64,000 nt of DNA from Stomorhina lunata. Taxonomy: Eukaryota; Arthropoda; Insecta; Diptera; Rhiniidae. The notes beneath the pieces were generated by a model. The model saw only the letters and a program-made list of their open reading frames with translations, searched no databases and was not told the origin of the DNA. The stretch's first letter is position 1, and each line of letters opens with the position of its first letter. This document shows, piece after piece, positions 11,013-21,569 of this stretch. Both the position numbers and the translations under genes were made by a program. The DNA lies in assembly GCA_933228675.1 (NCBI GenBank), contig OW121742.1:13373975-13437974 (forward strand), read 5' to 3'.

Positions 11013-13923
11013 ACAAATCAAATGCATATTCATTAATGCAAATTCTATTGTTTCGAGACAAAAGAGACATTACTTAAAACTATTTTTAGACCAACATAGA
11101 CCCGACGTACTGCTTATGGCCGAACATGGACTTAGTCCTCGGCATAAGCTGGACATGGACGGGTACGTTATTTTTAGACAGAACAGACAAAACGGAAGAG
11201 GCGGGACAGCTATTTTTGTTAGGGACAGTATCAATAGTGAGAGGATCATTATTGATACTGGCTCTATTGAGAATACTGCTGTCAAAATCCGCAGACTAAA
11301 TGACGGTACACTGACATTTGTGTCACTGTATCGTAGACCTGTAGGTACAATGCCAATAGCTGATTTTGAGTCACTTTTAGATTTAGCAAATGGAGGTAAC
11401 CTAGTGGTGGCGGGAGATTTAAATGCTAGGCATCCATATTGGGGAGACACAATTACTTGTTCGAATGGTCGGCGTCTTCGTGACGTTCTTTTAAATAATC
11501 CAAACTTGGTAATTCACCCTACTGACGGGCCAACAAGAGTTACTCGTGTGTCGTCCTCAAATATCGATGTCGTATTGACTTCTCCCGATATGGTTCCATT
11601 GGCTACTGAGGATGGCCTTAAAACATTAGATTATGAATCAGATCATAAAGCTATTGAAATAGTTTTTGGCATTGCGGACTGTATTGGTCGGATTAAACCG
11701 ACAAGGCTAAATTATGACAAAATGAACAGGGGACTTTTTAACTCAACTTTAAATAGGGAACTTGAGGGTTGTATGCTTCCATTGAATGAGAATGTGGGCG
11801 AGCAAGAAATTGACAATTGCGTTGATTCCTTATCTCGAGCTTTTAAAAAAGCGATAGACATCTCAGTCCCAAAGGTGCCTGTTGGACGAAAAGGTTTATT
11901 AAAGCTCCCAGACAATATTCTGCGATTTATCGCAGAAAAGAAAAGATTACGTCGAATAGTCCAAAGGTGTGGAGACCCTGGGAGATGTCTGACGCTAAAA
12001 GCTGATATAAGGAACCTTGATAAAATTATTCAAGGCGCAATTGCAAATTTCGAGCGCGAACACTGGAGACAATTCCTTGAAAATATACAACTCAATGACA
12101 AGACATTTAAGACAATTAGGGCAGCAACTGGACAAAATAAACGGGCAACTGTACACGACTTACTGGACACAGGGAACACTTTGGTGTCTGATGAAAGTGG
12201 AAAAGCTAATTTATTAGCTGACCACTTCTCAGAGGTACATCAAAGTGGACAAGAAACTGACACTGACTCCTTTTCTGAGACTGTTAGGGACAGAGTTAAC
12301 GAATTGCATGATGAAACAATAACAGCATTTGGTCAGTCAATATTAGCTGATGGTGTCAATGCAAGCAGTCTTGGCTTTGTACGGGCAGAATTAGTTGGGG
12401 CTGCCATTAAAAGAAGGCCAAACAAGAGATCGAGTGGGATTGATGAAATTCCAGACATCGTTCTCAAACGAACTCGAAGTGAGACCTGGCTTTTTCTGGC
12501 AGTCTTATTTAACCACTGCATCAATATTGGCTACTTTCCAAGGAATTGGAAAAAAGCCTTGGTAGTACCAATTTCAAAGCCAAGAACAGATCAAAAGCAA
12601 TGCAGCAATTATAGGCCCATTTCCTTGTTGTCGCCCTTTGGAAAGCTTTTGGAATCTTTTATCGTAGGTAGAATAAATGACACGATCGAGGAGGGGAATA
12701 TCCTTGCTGACTCTCAATTTGGATTTAGGCGTGGTCACTCAACTTCACATGCACTGATGGTCTTTGGTGACTATGTAGCTAGGGCTCTTAATAAGAGATA
12801 CCCTACTATAGCAGTCAGCTTAGATATTTCCAAAGCTTTTGACACGGTCTGGCGGAATGGGATCATATTCAAGATGATGAATCTTGGATTTGATAGACAT
12901 CTTTGCCGAATTGTGTTAAACTTTTTGCTTGAAAGAAAGTTCATTGTGAGGGTGGGTGATTGCCGCTCGAATGAAAAATTGGTGACAGCGGGGGTACCTC
13001 AGGGTTCTCTTCTTGGTCCTGTCCTTTATAATATATTTGTACATGATATCCCTAAGCCTCCAGAGGGTGACCTTCTTCTTACATATGCAGATGATACTTT
13101 AATTGCCTCATCGGGTCCACGGGCAAGAAGTGTTAACCAAAAAGTTAATACATACCTGTCAAAGTTGGCGGAATACTTCGAGAAGTGGAGGTTACGCCTG
13201 AATATTCAGAAATCGACGGCTATTATTATTAAAGGCAGACGAAAATATCTATATCCAAACAGTAGGGGGTTCATTCCCTCTCTAATGATTGGTGGTGAGC
13301 TTCTTACTGTTTCAGATAGGATAAAATATTTAGGCGTAATTTTCCACGAAAACTTTGAGTTTTACCGCCACATTGACTTCGTATTGGAGCGCACAAAACG
13401 CACTTTTGCCACTTATCGAGGCATTCTTGGACGACAGGGGTGCTTGGATAAGAAAGTGGGTCTGCTACTCTACAGACAGATTATCCGTCCTCTTATGTCC
13501 TATGCCTTTCTGGTTTGGTTCAGAATTTCTTCTGCCCAGATGGAAAGGCTTAGGGTATGGGAGAGGAAAATCTTGGTAGCCTGTTTGTCCTTAAAACGCA
13601 AACAGGGACCTGATGGAATATACCGCAGACCATCCAATAGGTTAGTTTACACTGGGATCAACTTTGATCGTATTGATGGCTTCATGATCAGGTCGGGCAT
13701 AACATTCCTTGAAAGGGCACGTTCTCTTGAGAATGACCTTGTTCGGGAGTGTTTTGATCGACCTGTTAATGAAGCAATCAACTTAAAGCGGTATCTGTCC
13801 CCGATAGATCTTCTTACACTGAGAGACGCTGACCTTCTCTACCAGGGTGCAAACCTCATGTTTTATCACAGAAGAATTGGAACACTTAATATTAATAATG
13901 CCGTGTACAACACTGCTCAATAG
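11005..13923 (+). CDS. LINE ORF2, endonuclease-reverse transcriptase
   Basis: This is a 972-residue protein starting at an ATG in good context (CACCATGG) that overlaps the ORF1 stop by 8 bases. The endonuclease domain (about 1-230) shows FINANSI, a catalytic-type Glu in AEHGL, RGGTAIFVRD, GDLNARHPYWG from residue 137 and SDH at 212-214. The reverse transcriptase shows RPISLLS, QFGFRRGHST, LDISKAFDTVW with Asp at 607, GVPQGS from 663, YADD at 694-697, LRLNIQKST and YLGV. No RNase H follows, as is usual for Jockey. The enzyme nicks target DNA and copies the element RNA from the nick. There is no internal stop or frameshift, and all key residues are present. Confidence 0.96.
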   Translation: MARQIKCIFINANSIVSRQKRHYLKLFLDQHRPDVLLMAEHGLSPRHKLDMDGYVIFRQNRQNGRGGTAIFVRDSINSERIIIDTGSIENTAVKIRRLNDGTLTFVSLYRRPVGTMPIADFESLLDLANGGNLVVAGDLNARHPYWGDTITCSNGRRLRDVLLNNPNLVIHPTDGPTRVTRVSSSNIDVVLTSPDMVPLATEDGLKTLDYESDHKAIEIVFGIADCIGRIKPTRLNYDKMNRGLFNSTLNRELEGCMLPLNENVGEQEIDNCVDSLSRAFKKAIDISVPKVPVGRKGLLKLPDNILRFIAEKKRLRRIVQRCGDPGRCLTLKADIRNLDKIIQGAIANFEREHWRQFLENIQLNDKTFKTIRAATGQNKRATVHDLLDTGNTLVSDESGKANLLADHFSEVHQSGQETDTDSFSETVRDRVNELHDETITAFGQSILADGVNASSLGFVRAELVGAAIKRRPNKRSSGIDEIPDIVLKRTRSETWLFLAVLFNHCINIGYFPRNWKKALVVPISKPRTDQKQCSNYRPISLLSPFGKLLESFIVGRINDTIEEGNILADSQFGFRRGHSTSHALMVFGDYVARALNKRYPTIAVSLDISKAFDTVWRNGIIFKMMNLGFDRHLCRIVLNFLLERKFIVRVGDCRSNEKLVTAGVPQGSLLGPVLYNIFVHDIPKPPEGDLLLTYADDTLIASSGPRARSVNQKVNTYLSKLAEYFEKWRLRLNIQKSTAIIIKGRRKYLYPNSRGFIPSLMIGGELLTVSDRIKYLGVIFHENFEFYRHIDFVLERTKRTFATYRGILGRQGCLDKKVGLLLYRQIIRPLMSYAFLVWFRISSAQMERLRVWERKILVACLSLKRKQGPDGIYRRPSNRLVYTGINFDRIDGFMIRSGITFLERARSLENDLVRECFDRPVNEAINLKRYLSPIDLLTLRDADLLYQGANLMFYHRRIGTLNINNAVYNTAQ

Positions 13924-14270
13924 GGCTTTTGTGCAATTTTATTATATCCTTCTAAAACTATTGTAAATATTTTTTCACCTATCCTGTCTCTTTTGTAAAT
14001 ATTTCTTCTTAGTATTAAGCTAGTTTTTAAGTACTTATAAAATTATATTTAATCGCATCCCTTTTTTCCATTTTTTGGGGAACATATATGAAATGAATTA
14101 TAAAACATATTTGTGAATCCAATGTAATACACGTAACCTAAAATAGTTATTGTGATATGTATATAAATATATAAATTGCTTAGTCCTAGAAAAATACCTC
14201 ATGTATGTTAGGAAATGTATATATTATTAAAATAGAATGAGAAAACATGTATTAAAAGAAATTTTTTGGA

Positions 14271-14276
14271 AATAAA
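14271..14276 (+). terminator. LINE polyadenylation signal
   Basis: AATAAA lies 18 bases before the 3' end of the element as fixed by the target duplication, the usual place for a polyadenylation signal in a LINE transcript. Confidence 0.7.
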
Positions 14277-14294
14277 CTTGAAACTTGAATCAAA

Positions 14295-14307
14295 CTTTAG
14301 CAATTTT
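14295..14307 (+). repeat. 13-bp target site duplication, right copy
   Basis: This is an exact copy of CTTTAGCAATTTT at 9148-9160. The lack of any mismatch supports a young insertion. Confidence 0.9.
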
Positions 14308-15009
14308 AAACAATTTAAACATACTCTACAATGTATTTGACACTAACTTTAGTTTCATGAGCCTGGAATTTTTTTTACTTTATTCCCCCATTGTCTAATT
14401 TCCAGCAAATACTACTGAGAGTCCTTATTAAAACTTCCATCTGCATATACATACATATATAAAAAGGCATTCCGGAATATTTGCTTAACCATCCATTTAA
14501 TTGAAGAATTGAGCAATTTTCCAACATTTTCCAAAATACTCTTAATAATTTCTTTGTCGAATTATTTGTTCTTTTACTGTGTATTTTCCTCCTCATTCAT
14601 GCTTTAAATCATTTTCAACATTTTGTTTGAGCCATTACATTCGAGAGTGGAAACTTAGTTCTATAGAAAAAAGAACAAATATTGTTGAAGTAAGAAAAAG
14701 TCTGCTTAAATTTAAAATGCCGAATGAGAAGTGGATGTCGTAAAAACTTTAAGGATTTTCTACATTTGTCAGTTTTGTGTCGTTGAGATGCACAATGGGT
14801 TCGAATGTATTGTAGTTGTTGTTGCTGTTGCTGTTGCAGTTTCATGCTTGCTTTCACACTCCAAATGCGTAACCAAAGTGTTTGCCAATGTGTGTATGTG
14901 GTGGGAATGAAGGAGAGGAAGCGTTTTCCATACTGATTGCAAACGACATGTTCATCAATAGGTTAACCCTTATTTTATTAAAGTAAGAAATTTGTAACTA
15001 TTTTTTTTT
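14308..15009. other. Spacer with a short GTT/GCT microsatellite
   Basis: No gene is supported. Near 14811-14840 there is a TGTTGTTGCTGTTGCTG-type run. Open frames on the minus strand are short and one is a poly-Gln translation of this run. Confidence 0.5.
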
Positions 15010-16328
15010 TATAGAAAAGTTGTCGGTAGGAGGAGTTTTCTATAGAAAAGTTGTTGGTGGGAGGAGTTTTCTATAGAAAAGTTGTCGGTGGGAGGAGTTT
15101 TCTATAGAAGTGTTGTCGGTGGGAAGAGTTTTCTATAGAAATTTGTCGGTGGGAAGAGTTTTCTATAGAAAAGTTGTCGGTGGGAAGAGTTTTCTATAGA
15201 AAAGTTGTCGGTGGAAAGAGTTTTCTATAGAAAAGTTGTCGGTGGGAGGAGTTTTCTATAGAAGTGTTGTCGGTGGGAAGAGTTTTCTATAGAAAAGTTG
15301 TCGGTGGGAAGAGTTTTCTATAGAAAAGTTGTCGGTGGGAAGAGTTTTCTATAGAAAAGTTGTCGGTGGGAAGAGTTTTCTATAGAAAAGTTGTCGGTGG
15401 GAAGAGTTTTCTATAGAAAAGTTGTCGGTGGGAAGAGTTTTCTATAGAAAAGTTGTCGGTGGGAAGAGTTTTCTATAGAAAAGTTGTCGGTAGGAAGAGT
15501 TTTCTATAGAAAAGTTGTCGGTGGGAAGAGTTTTCTATAGAAAAGTTGTCGGTGGGAAGAGTTTTCTATAGAAAAGTTGTCGGTGGGAAGAGTTTTCTAT
15601 AGAAAAGTTGTCGGTGGGAAGAGTTTTCTATAGAAAAGTTGTCGGTGGGAAGAGTTTTCTATAGAAAAGTTGTCGGTGGGAAGAGTTTTCTATAGAAAAG
15701 TTGTCGGTGGGAAGAGTTTTCTATAGAAAAGTTGTCGGTGGGAAGAGTTTTCTATAGAAAAGTTGTCGGTGGGAAGAGTTTTCTATAGAAAAGTTGTCGG
15801 TGGGAAGAGTTTTCTATAGAAAAGTTGTCGGTGGGAAGAGTTTTCTATAGAAAAGTTGTCGGTGGGAAGAGTTTTCTATAGAAAAGTTGTCGGTGGGAAG
15901 AGTTTTCTATAGAAAAGTTGTCGGTGGGAAGAGTTTTCTATAGAAAAGTTGTCGGTGGGAAGAGTTTTCTATAGAAAAGTTGTCGGTGGGAAGAGTTTTC
16001 TATAGAAAAGTTGTCGGTGGGAAGAGTTTTCTATAGAAAAGTTGTCGGTGGGAAGAGTTTTCTATAGAAAAGTTGTCGGTGGGAAGAGTTTTCTATAGAA
16101 AAGTTGTCGGTGGGAAGAGTTTTCTATAGAAAAGTTGTCGGTGGGAAGAGTTTTCTATAGAAAAGTTGTCGGTGGGAAGAGTTTTCTATAGAAAAGTTGT
16201 CGGTGGGAAGAGTTTTCTATAGAAAAGTTGTCGGTGGGAAGAGTTTTCTATAGAAAAGTTGTCGGTGGGAAGAGTTTTCTATAGAAAAGTTGTCGGTGGG
16301 AAGAGTTTTCTATAATAATTTGTCGGTG
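15010..16328 (+). repeat. 31-bp satellite array D, about 42 units
   Basis: The unit is spacer GTTGTCGGTGGGAAGAG plus palindrome TTTTCTATAGAAAA. The leftmost units carry a GGAGGAG variant and two units have GAAGTG in place of GAAAAG. From about 15270 to 16300 the units are almost identical. Diverged units at the edges and uniform ones in the centre fit unequal exchange. Confidence 0.97.
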
Positions 16329-16701
16329 GGTACTAATACTAAATTATTTCGGTGCTGAGACTCATATATTTAAATCATTTCAAAAACAAGGGACACCCTT
16401 ATAGATCATGAGGCAAAAAGTTTTCACCGAAACATGGAACTGGTATTGCTGTTCGAAACAGTAGCTAGGATTTTACTTTAAATATAGTTACAAATGTCAG
16501 ATATTTTGTAATACGTTTTAGTAAAGGAGATTTTCTCGTGCTTCGGTTTTCATACGCTTTGAAAATAAAGTAAAAAACGTTTTGGTTTTTAGTCTATCTT
16601 TGTGGGGGGAAAAGTTTGCCAAAACTTTGTAATAACTAGAGGAATTTGTGCGAATTGTTCGTTAACCAACAGAAATAACAAAAACTATTCACACAACGAA
16701 A

Positions 16702-16714
16702 CTTAAGTATGCAA
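16702..16714 (-). promoter_or_regulatory. Candidate Su(Hw)-type insulator motif
   Basis: The top strand reads CTTAAGTATGCAA, the core half of the motif; the GCCTA half is weak. Confidence 0.35.
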
Positions 16715-16736
16715 TGAAATTTTGAGTTAATGTAAT

Positions 16737-16750
16737 CCTATAAGTATGCT
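16737..16750 (-). promoter_or_regulatory. Candidate Su(Hw)-type insulator motif
   Basis: The top strand reads CCTATAAGTATGCT, one change from CCTAAAAGTATGCT. It starts 35 bases after the start of the previous motif and has the same orientation. Confidence 0.42.
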
Positions 16751-16944
16751 GCAGAAATATGCTTGTTGTTTATAGGGGTAATATTAAAGTTATAATTGTG
16801 CAAAAAATGTGCATTTATAAGAAAGTAATTGAAATGAAAAATAGCAGACATTTTTGATAATTACTTGAGTCTTTAATATTTTGTTATTAATTTTGATAAT
16901 GTTCAATTTTATAACTGAAATATTTTAAAATAAATACATCATAT

Positions 16945-16960
16945 GCCTAAAAGTATGTAA
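16945..16960 (-). promoter_or_regulatory. Candidate Su(Hw)-type insulator motif
   Basis: The top strand reads GCCTAAAAGTATGTAA, matching the motif except for C to T in the core. Confidence 0.42.
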
Positions 16961-17418
16961 TAAAATTTAAATACCTACAATTAACTCTAAGGGAAAATTA
17001 TTTAATTCTCTTTATTTTCGAATGTTTTTGTTTTCATATTATGTTCATTAATTCAATCTAGGGATATTGTTATTTAGAAATTTATACAGAATGTAAATTA
17101 TCTATTGTTTATAAACTAAACTAACCTATGATTGAGAGTATCCATGAATGTCTGCGTGAGGCTATAAACAAAAACAATATTATAATTATCTATATGTGAT
17201 TAAATTTTAACCCTAGTGTAATTTAATTTATAACATTTAACGTTTTGCATAAAGATTTAACACGTTTCAATAGACAGCTACTAACAAATAGTTGCATTAA
17301 GTCAATTCGGAATTACAATTTCATTACAATGATAATACTCATACATATGTAAATATAAGTTTGTTCTTGTAAATGGATTACAGGTGTACTTGTGGACTGA
17401 TAATGAGATAGTAATTGT

Positions 17419-17430
17419 ATTAGGGTAGTA
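17419..17430 (+). repeat. 12-bp inverted repeat flanking array E, left arm
   Basis: ATTAGGGTAGTA pairs exactly with TACTACCCTAAT at 18425-18436. The pair brackets array E with only a few bases to spare on each side. Confidence 0.6.
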
Positions 17431-17432
17431 CT

Positions 17433-18408
17433 TTGTCGAGAAGAGTTTTGTATAAACAAGTTGTAAATAGAAAACCATTTCTATAGAAAAGGTGGCGACA
17501 GGATGACTTTTATATAGAAAATCATACGACAGGAAGAGTTTTCTATAGAAAACTTGTCGACAGTAAATGTTTTCTATAGAAAAGTTTATGATATAAAGAC
17601 ATTTTTATTGAAAAGTTGACGATAGGAAGACATTTCTATAGAAAAGTTGACGATAGGAAAACATTTCTGTAGAAAAGTTGACGATAGGAAGACATTTCTA
17701 TAGAAAAGTTGACGATAGAAAGACATTTCTATAGAAAAGTTGACGATAGGAAGACATTTCTATAGAAAAGTTGACGATAGGAAGACATTTCTATAGAAAA
17801 GTTGACGATAGGAAGACATTTCTATAGAAAAGTTGACGATGGGAAGGCATTTCTATAGAAAAGTTGACGATAGGAACACATTTCTAAAGAAAAGTTGTCG
17901 TTAGGAAGACTTTTCTATAGAAAAGTTGTCGATAGGAAGACTTTTCTATAGAAAAGTTGTCGATAGGAAGACTTTTCTATAGAAAAGTTGTCGATAGGAA
18001 GACATTTCTATAGAAAAGTTGTCGATAGGAAGACTTTTCTGTAGAAAAGTTGTCAATGGGAAGACTTTTCTATAGAAAAGTTGTCGATAGGAAGACTTTT
18101 CTATAGAAAAGTTTTCGATAGGAAGACTTTTCTATAGAAAAGTTGTCGATAGGAAGACTTTTCTATAGAGAAGTTGTCGATAGGAAGACTTTTCTATAGA
18201 AAAGTTGTCGATAGGAAGACTTTTCTATAGAAAAGTTGTCGATAGGAAGACTTTTCTATAGAAAAGTTGTCGATAGGAAGACTTTTCTAAAGAAAAGTTT
18301 TTGTTAGGAAGACTTTTCTATAAAAAAGTTTTTGTTAGGAAGACTCTTCTGTAGAAAAGTTGTCGTTGGGAAGTTTTCGTTAGGAAGACTTTTCTGTAGA
18401 AAAGCTGT
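17433..18408 (+). repeat. 31-bp satellite array E, about 31 units
   Basis: Units carry spacer GTTGACGATAGGAAGAC with core ATTTCTATAGAAAA on the left half, and spacer GTTGTCGATAGGAAGAC with core TTTTCTATAGAAAA on the right half. The switch lies near 17890. The spacer is close to that of array C, so C and E are sister arrays. Confidence 0.95.
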
Positions 18409-18424
18409 ATCGCCCTCAAAGCAA

Positions 18425-18436
18425 TACTACCCTAAT
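18425..18436 (+). repeat. 12-bp inverted repeat flanking array E, right arm
   Basis: TACTACCCTAAT is the exact reverse complement of 17419-17430. Together they could be the termini of a roughly 1-kb non-autonomous element whose inside is array E; no target duplication was confirmed. Confidence 0.5.
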
Positions 18437-18722
18437 GCTCTAACCTAAACACACAGATACTCATCAAATTGCATTAGCACGTTTGTCTGTCTGTCAGCAT
18501 TAAAACGTAATATTTATATCATTGATATGTAAATCTCTAGTTTATCATTAAATTCAAACTAATTACAAAATCTATGAGTAAATTTGCATGATCATAAATA
18601 TGTTTATGCAAATACAATTTAAGCAAAAATTTGAATTTAAAAAATTTCATACAATTATAATTTGGTTATACTCGATAACTTGTGCGTGTTTCTATATTCA
18701 TATTTAATTGAGTAAAATTGTA

Positions 18723-18737
18723 TTACATACTTTAAGG
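18723..18737 (+). promoter_or_regulatory. Candidate Su(Hw)-type insulator motif
   Basis: TTACATACTTTAAGG has two changes from TTGCATACTTTTAGG. Confidence 0.3.
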
Positions 18738-18835
18738 ATTTTAAGAATTATTAGAATTTTTATGATTTTGTACTGTTGGCTAATTTATTTTGTAAAACTA
18801 TAAACTTTGTGGTATTAAAAATATGTTTATGATTA

Positions 18836-18851
18836 GCCTAAAAGTATGCAA
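18836..18851 (-). promoter_or_regulatory. Candidate Su(Hw)-type insulator motif
   Basis: The top strand reads GCCTAAAAGTATGCAA, a complete match to the motif in reverse orientation and one of the best in the window. Confidence 0.5.
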
Positions 18852-19343
18852 GGCGCTTTTCGTAAACAATTGTTGTAGGGTCTTTTATGTTCGCATTTGA
18901 ACTACTTTAACCTTCTATTTTATTTGTTTTACATGTAAACTTTTCATTATTTGTTGTTATAAATGTTACGCTTGATAAAACTGATAATTACTAATGATTA
19001 TCATATTTTTTCTGGCTTTTAATATTATTATTGTAAAAAAAAAACATTTTTAGAGATTTAAAAATTTTAAATATTTTCTACATGAGTTAATTTGCTTATT
19101 ATTGTTTCTAAATTATAAAATCTACAAAAATTTGAGTAATTTTATAATTAAATATTTTGTTGTATTAAAAAAAATATATTTTTTTTAATATTTTAATAAT
19201 TTAAATAGTTTTTAATTGATTAAACAACAATGCAAATAAAATTAGAAAAGTCAGGTGCGTAATTAGGATCTTTCATATGAATCAAAATAATACCAAGTCT
19301 CCACATTCGATACAAATCAATTTCTGCGAGATTTGACAAAATG

Positions 19344-19417
19344 TTGCATACTCTTAGGGAGTTTCAAAAGGGTTGCATAATCTTAGTAAGTGCCAAAAAA
19401 TTTTGCATACTCTTAGG
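19344..19417 (+). promoter_or_regulatory. Cluster of three candidate Su(Hw)-type motifs
   Basis: TTGCATACTCTTAGG (19344), TTGCATAATCTTAGT (19373) and TTGCATACTCTTAGG (19403) lie in the same orientation, with starts 29 and 30 bases apart. Arrayed sites spaced this way recall the multi-site insulator of the gypsy retrotransposon, in which Su(Hw) binds several copies. Function here is inferred. Confidence 0.5.
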
Positions 19418-19699
19418 ATATTTCGAAAATTAATACGATTTTGTTTGAAGTGTTTAAGATTACAATTAGGATCGAATTTATAAGTTTGATATAGCAATTT
19501 TTTACATTAGGAGCATTAGATGCTCTCGATATCGATCGAAAATACAGACAGCGAATATTGAGGATAAAAAATTTTCATCATAACAATAGTGCTCAGAATC
19601 TTAATATGATCGTTTGCTTAATTAAGCCCATAATACTTTTTCTGTCAAGAAGTTTTGATAATGAAAAATATAAAGTGTTATATAGATTGTAATTAATAA

Positions 19700-19716
19700 C
19701 CTACCAAAAGTATGCT
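19700..19716 (-). promoter_or_regulatory. Candidate Su(Hw)-type insulator motif
   Basis: The top strand reads CCTACCAAAAGTATGCT, in which the AAAAGTATGC core is intact. Confidence 0.4.
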
Positions 19717-19889
19717 ACTTAGGTGCTTCTACAATATCTAAATTTATGTTTGAACAGAAATTTCAGTTTTCTTTAAAGGATGTCTAAGTTGGGTGGTCAT
19801 AGTTTCAAGTCATAAATTATTTTGCAAATTGATGATTTTTAAATTATATAAATAAAATATAGGAATACTGAAAAGCTATATAAGCTACA

Positions 19890-20401
19890 TAGGCAGCCCA
19901 TACCACCAGCAGCCGATGAATTTTTGTAATATTCGTAAATACCACGATCATTACTGAAACTCGTGAAAATGAGTATTAAAATCATTCAGTTGGAATTTGG
20001 ATGTTAACAGAGTTAGTTGGTGCCGCTTTGTTAAAGAAAAGACAAAAATAAAATAGGCAGGAAACAAATCAAAATCCAATTTATAGCAACAAAATGCAAG
20101 GTTCAGGAACAAAGAAATATAATCTTAAATATTGTTGCCACGACACTATTATTTTTGTAAACATTAACCCCCCAATTCATAAACAAATTTTAAAATGATC
20201 AAATTCTTATAATTTGAAATTTGTATGGAAAATTTGAATTATAAGCTTGCTTAATTTCTTGATTATGAATTGGGGGGTAAGAACATTTTTGTAAATAGTC
20301 GGAATATTTTTCAAAACAGAAATAAATTATAAATTATAATATAATATTATAATTTATAATATTAAACAATTTAAGATTTTTATATTTGTTTGATATTTTC
20401 G
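19890..20401 (+). repeat. Dispersed repeat bordering an AT-rich array (copy 1)
   Basis: The stretch with CAGCCCATACCACCAG, ACGATCATT, GAAACTCGT and GGAATTTG, ending in GATATTTTCGAT, recurs at 38060-38220, again directly before a 30-bp AT-rich array. The copy here also contains a 112-bp inverted-repeat element that is absent from the 38-kb copy. The shared flank suggests that the array and its border move or duplicate together. Confidence 0.65.
20167..20278. mobile_element. Short MITE-like inverted-repeat element (copy 1)
   Basis: Exact 16-bp termini, ACCCCCCAATTCATAA and its complement, enclose about 112 bases with further internal pairing. It interrupts the dispersed repeat also seen at 38 kb, consistent with an insertion. 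TTAA precedes the C run on the left and TAA follows the G run on the right, which is suggestive of but not enough for a piggyBac-type target. Confidence 0.5.
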
Positions 20402-21166
20402 ATCCAAAAAATTTTCTTTGTTTTTGATAAAAAAATTTTCATAGAAAAATTTTTGATAAAAAAATTTAATGTAGAAAAATTTTTGATCAAAAAATTTTCT
20501 ATAGAAAAATTTTAGATAAAAAAATTTTATATAGAAAAATTTTAGATAAAAATTTTTGTAAGAAAATTTTCTATAGAAAAAATTTTGATAAAAAAAATTT
20601 TTATAGAAAAATTTTTGATAAAAAAAATATAGAAAAATTTTTGATAAAAAAAATTTTTTGTAAAAAAATTTTCTATTGAAAAAATTTTTTATAGAAAATT
20701 TTTAATAAAAAAAATTATAGAAAAATTTTATCAAAAATTTTTTGATAAAAAATTTTATCAAAAATTTTTTGATAAAAAATTTTATCAAAAATTCTTTGAT
20801 AAAAAATTTTCTGTAGAAAAATTTTTGATAAAAAATTTTCTGTAGAAAAATGTTTGATAAAAAAAAAGTTCTATAGAAAAAATTTTGATGAAAAACATTG
20901 TTATAGAAAAATTTTTGATAAAAAAAATAAAAAAAAATTTCTATAAAAAAATTTTTGACAAAAATATTTTCTATAGAAAAATTTTCGATTAAAAATTTTC
21001 TATAGAAAATTTTTTTATAAAAAAATGTTCTATAGAAAAATTTTTGATAAACAATTTTTTATAGAAAATTAAAAAAAATATATAGAAAAATTTTAGATAA
21101 AAAAATTTTCTATAGAAAATTTTAGATAAAAAAATTTTCTATAGAAAATTTTTTGATAAAAAAATT
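20402..21166 (+). repeat. AT-rich 30-bp repeat array F1 (diverged)
   Basis: Units alternate TTTTTGATAAAAAA-type and TTTTCTATAGAAAA-type words at roughly 30-bp spacing with many indels. The second word is the same palindrome as in the 31-bp arrays. This is the right part of duplication copy 1. Confidence 0.85.
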
Positions 21167-21456
21167 TAATGCTCTAACCTAAACACACAGATACTCATCA
21201 AATTGTATTAGCACGTTTGTCTGTCTGTCAGCATTAAAACGTAATATTTATATCATTGATATGTAAATCTCTAGTTTATCATTAAATTCAAACTAATTAC
21301 AAAATCTATGAGTAAATTTGCATGATCATAAATATGTTTATGCAAATACAATTTAAGCAAAAATTTGAATTTAAAAAATTTCATACAATTATAATTTGGT
21401 TATACTCGATAACTTGTGCGTGTTTCTATATTCATATTTAATTGAGTAAAATTGTA

Positions 21457-21471
21457 TTACATACTTTAAGG
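21457..21471 (+). promoter_or_regulatory. Candidate Su(Hw)-type motif (duplicate of 18723)
   Basis: This is the second copy of TTACATACTTTAAGG within the segmental duplication. Confidence 0.3.
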
Positions 21472-21569
21472 ATTTTAAGAATTATTAGAATTTTTATGAT
21501 TTTGTACTGTTGGCTAATTTATTTTGTAAAACTATAAACTTTGTGGTATTAAAAATATGTTTATGATTA

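Larger units (their letters stand above)
9161..14294 (+). mobile_element. Full-length Jockey-clade non-LTR retrotransposon
   Basis: This is a 5,134-bp element with a 5' UTR of 391 bases, two overlapping ORFs, a 3' UTR of 371 bases and a short A-ending 3' terminus. It is bracketed by a perfect 13-bp target duplication. ORF1 has an arthropod Jockey-type gag (coiled coil, PRE_C2HC-like region, three zinc knuckles). ORF2 has an apurinic-type endonuclease and a reverse transcriptase but no RNase H, as expected of the Jockey clade. Both frames are open, so the copy may be active. Its coding base composition is clearly less AT-rich than the flanks. It inserted next to, not inside, array C. Confidence 0.95.
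16329..17418. other. AT-rich spacer with three candidate insulator motifs
   Basis: No gene is supported. Motifs of the GCATACTTTTAGG type lie at 16702, 16737 and 16945. Confidence 0.5.
18433..21166 (+). repeat. 2,734-bp tandem segmental duplication, copy 1
   Basis: This segment is repeated head-to-tail directly after itself. The only difference I noticed is one base near the start (AATTGCATTAG versus AATTGTATTAG). It holds non-array DNA with six candidate insulator motifs, a small inverted-repeat element and then AT-rich 30-bp repeats. The identity means either a very recent duplication or an assembly artefact. Confidence 0.95.

Noticed and set aside
11070..11450. 126-residue minus-strand frame and other antisense frames in the LINE
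   Set aside because: They are shadows of the well-supported ORF2, with no domain of their own.
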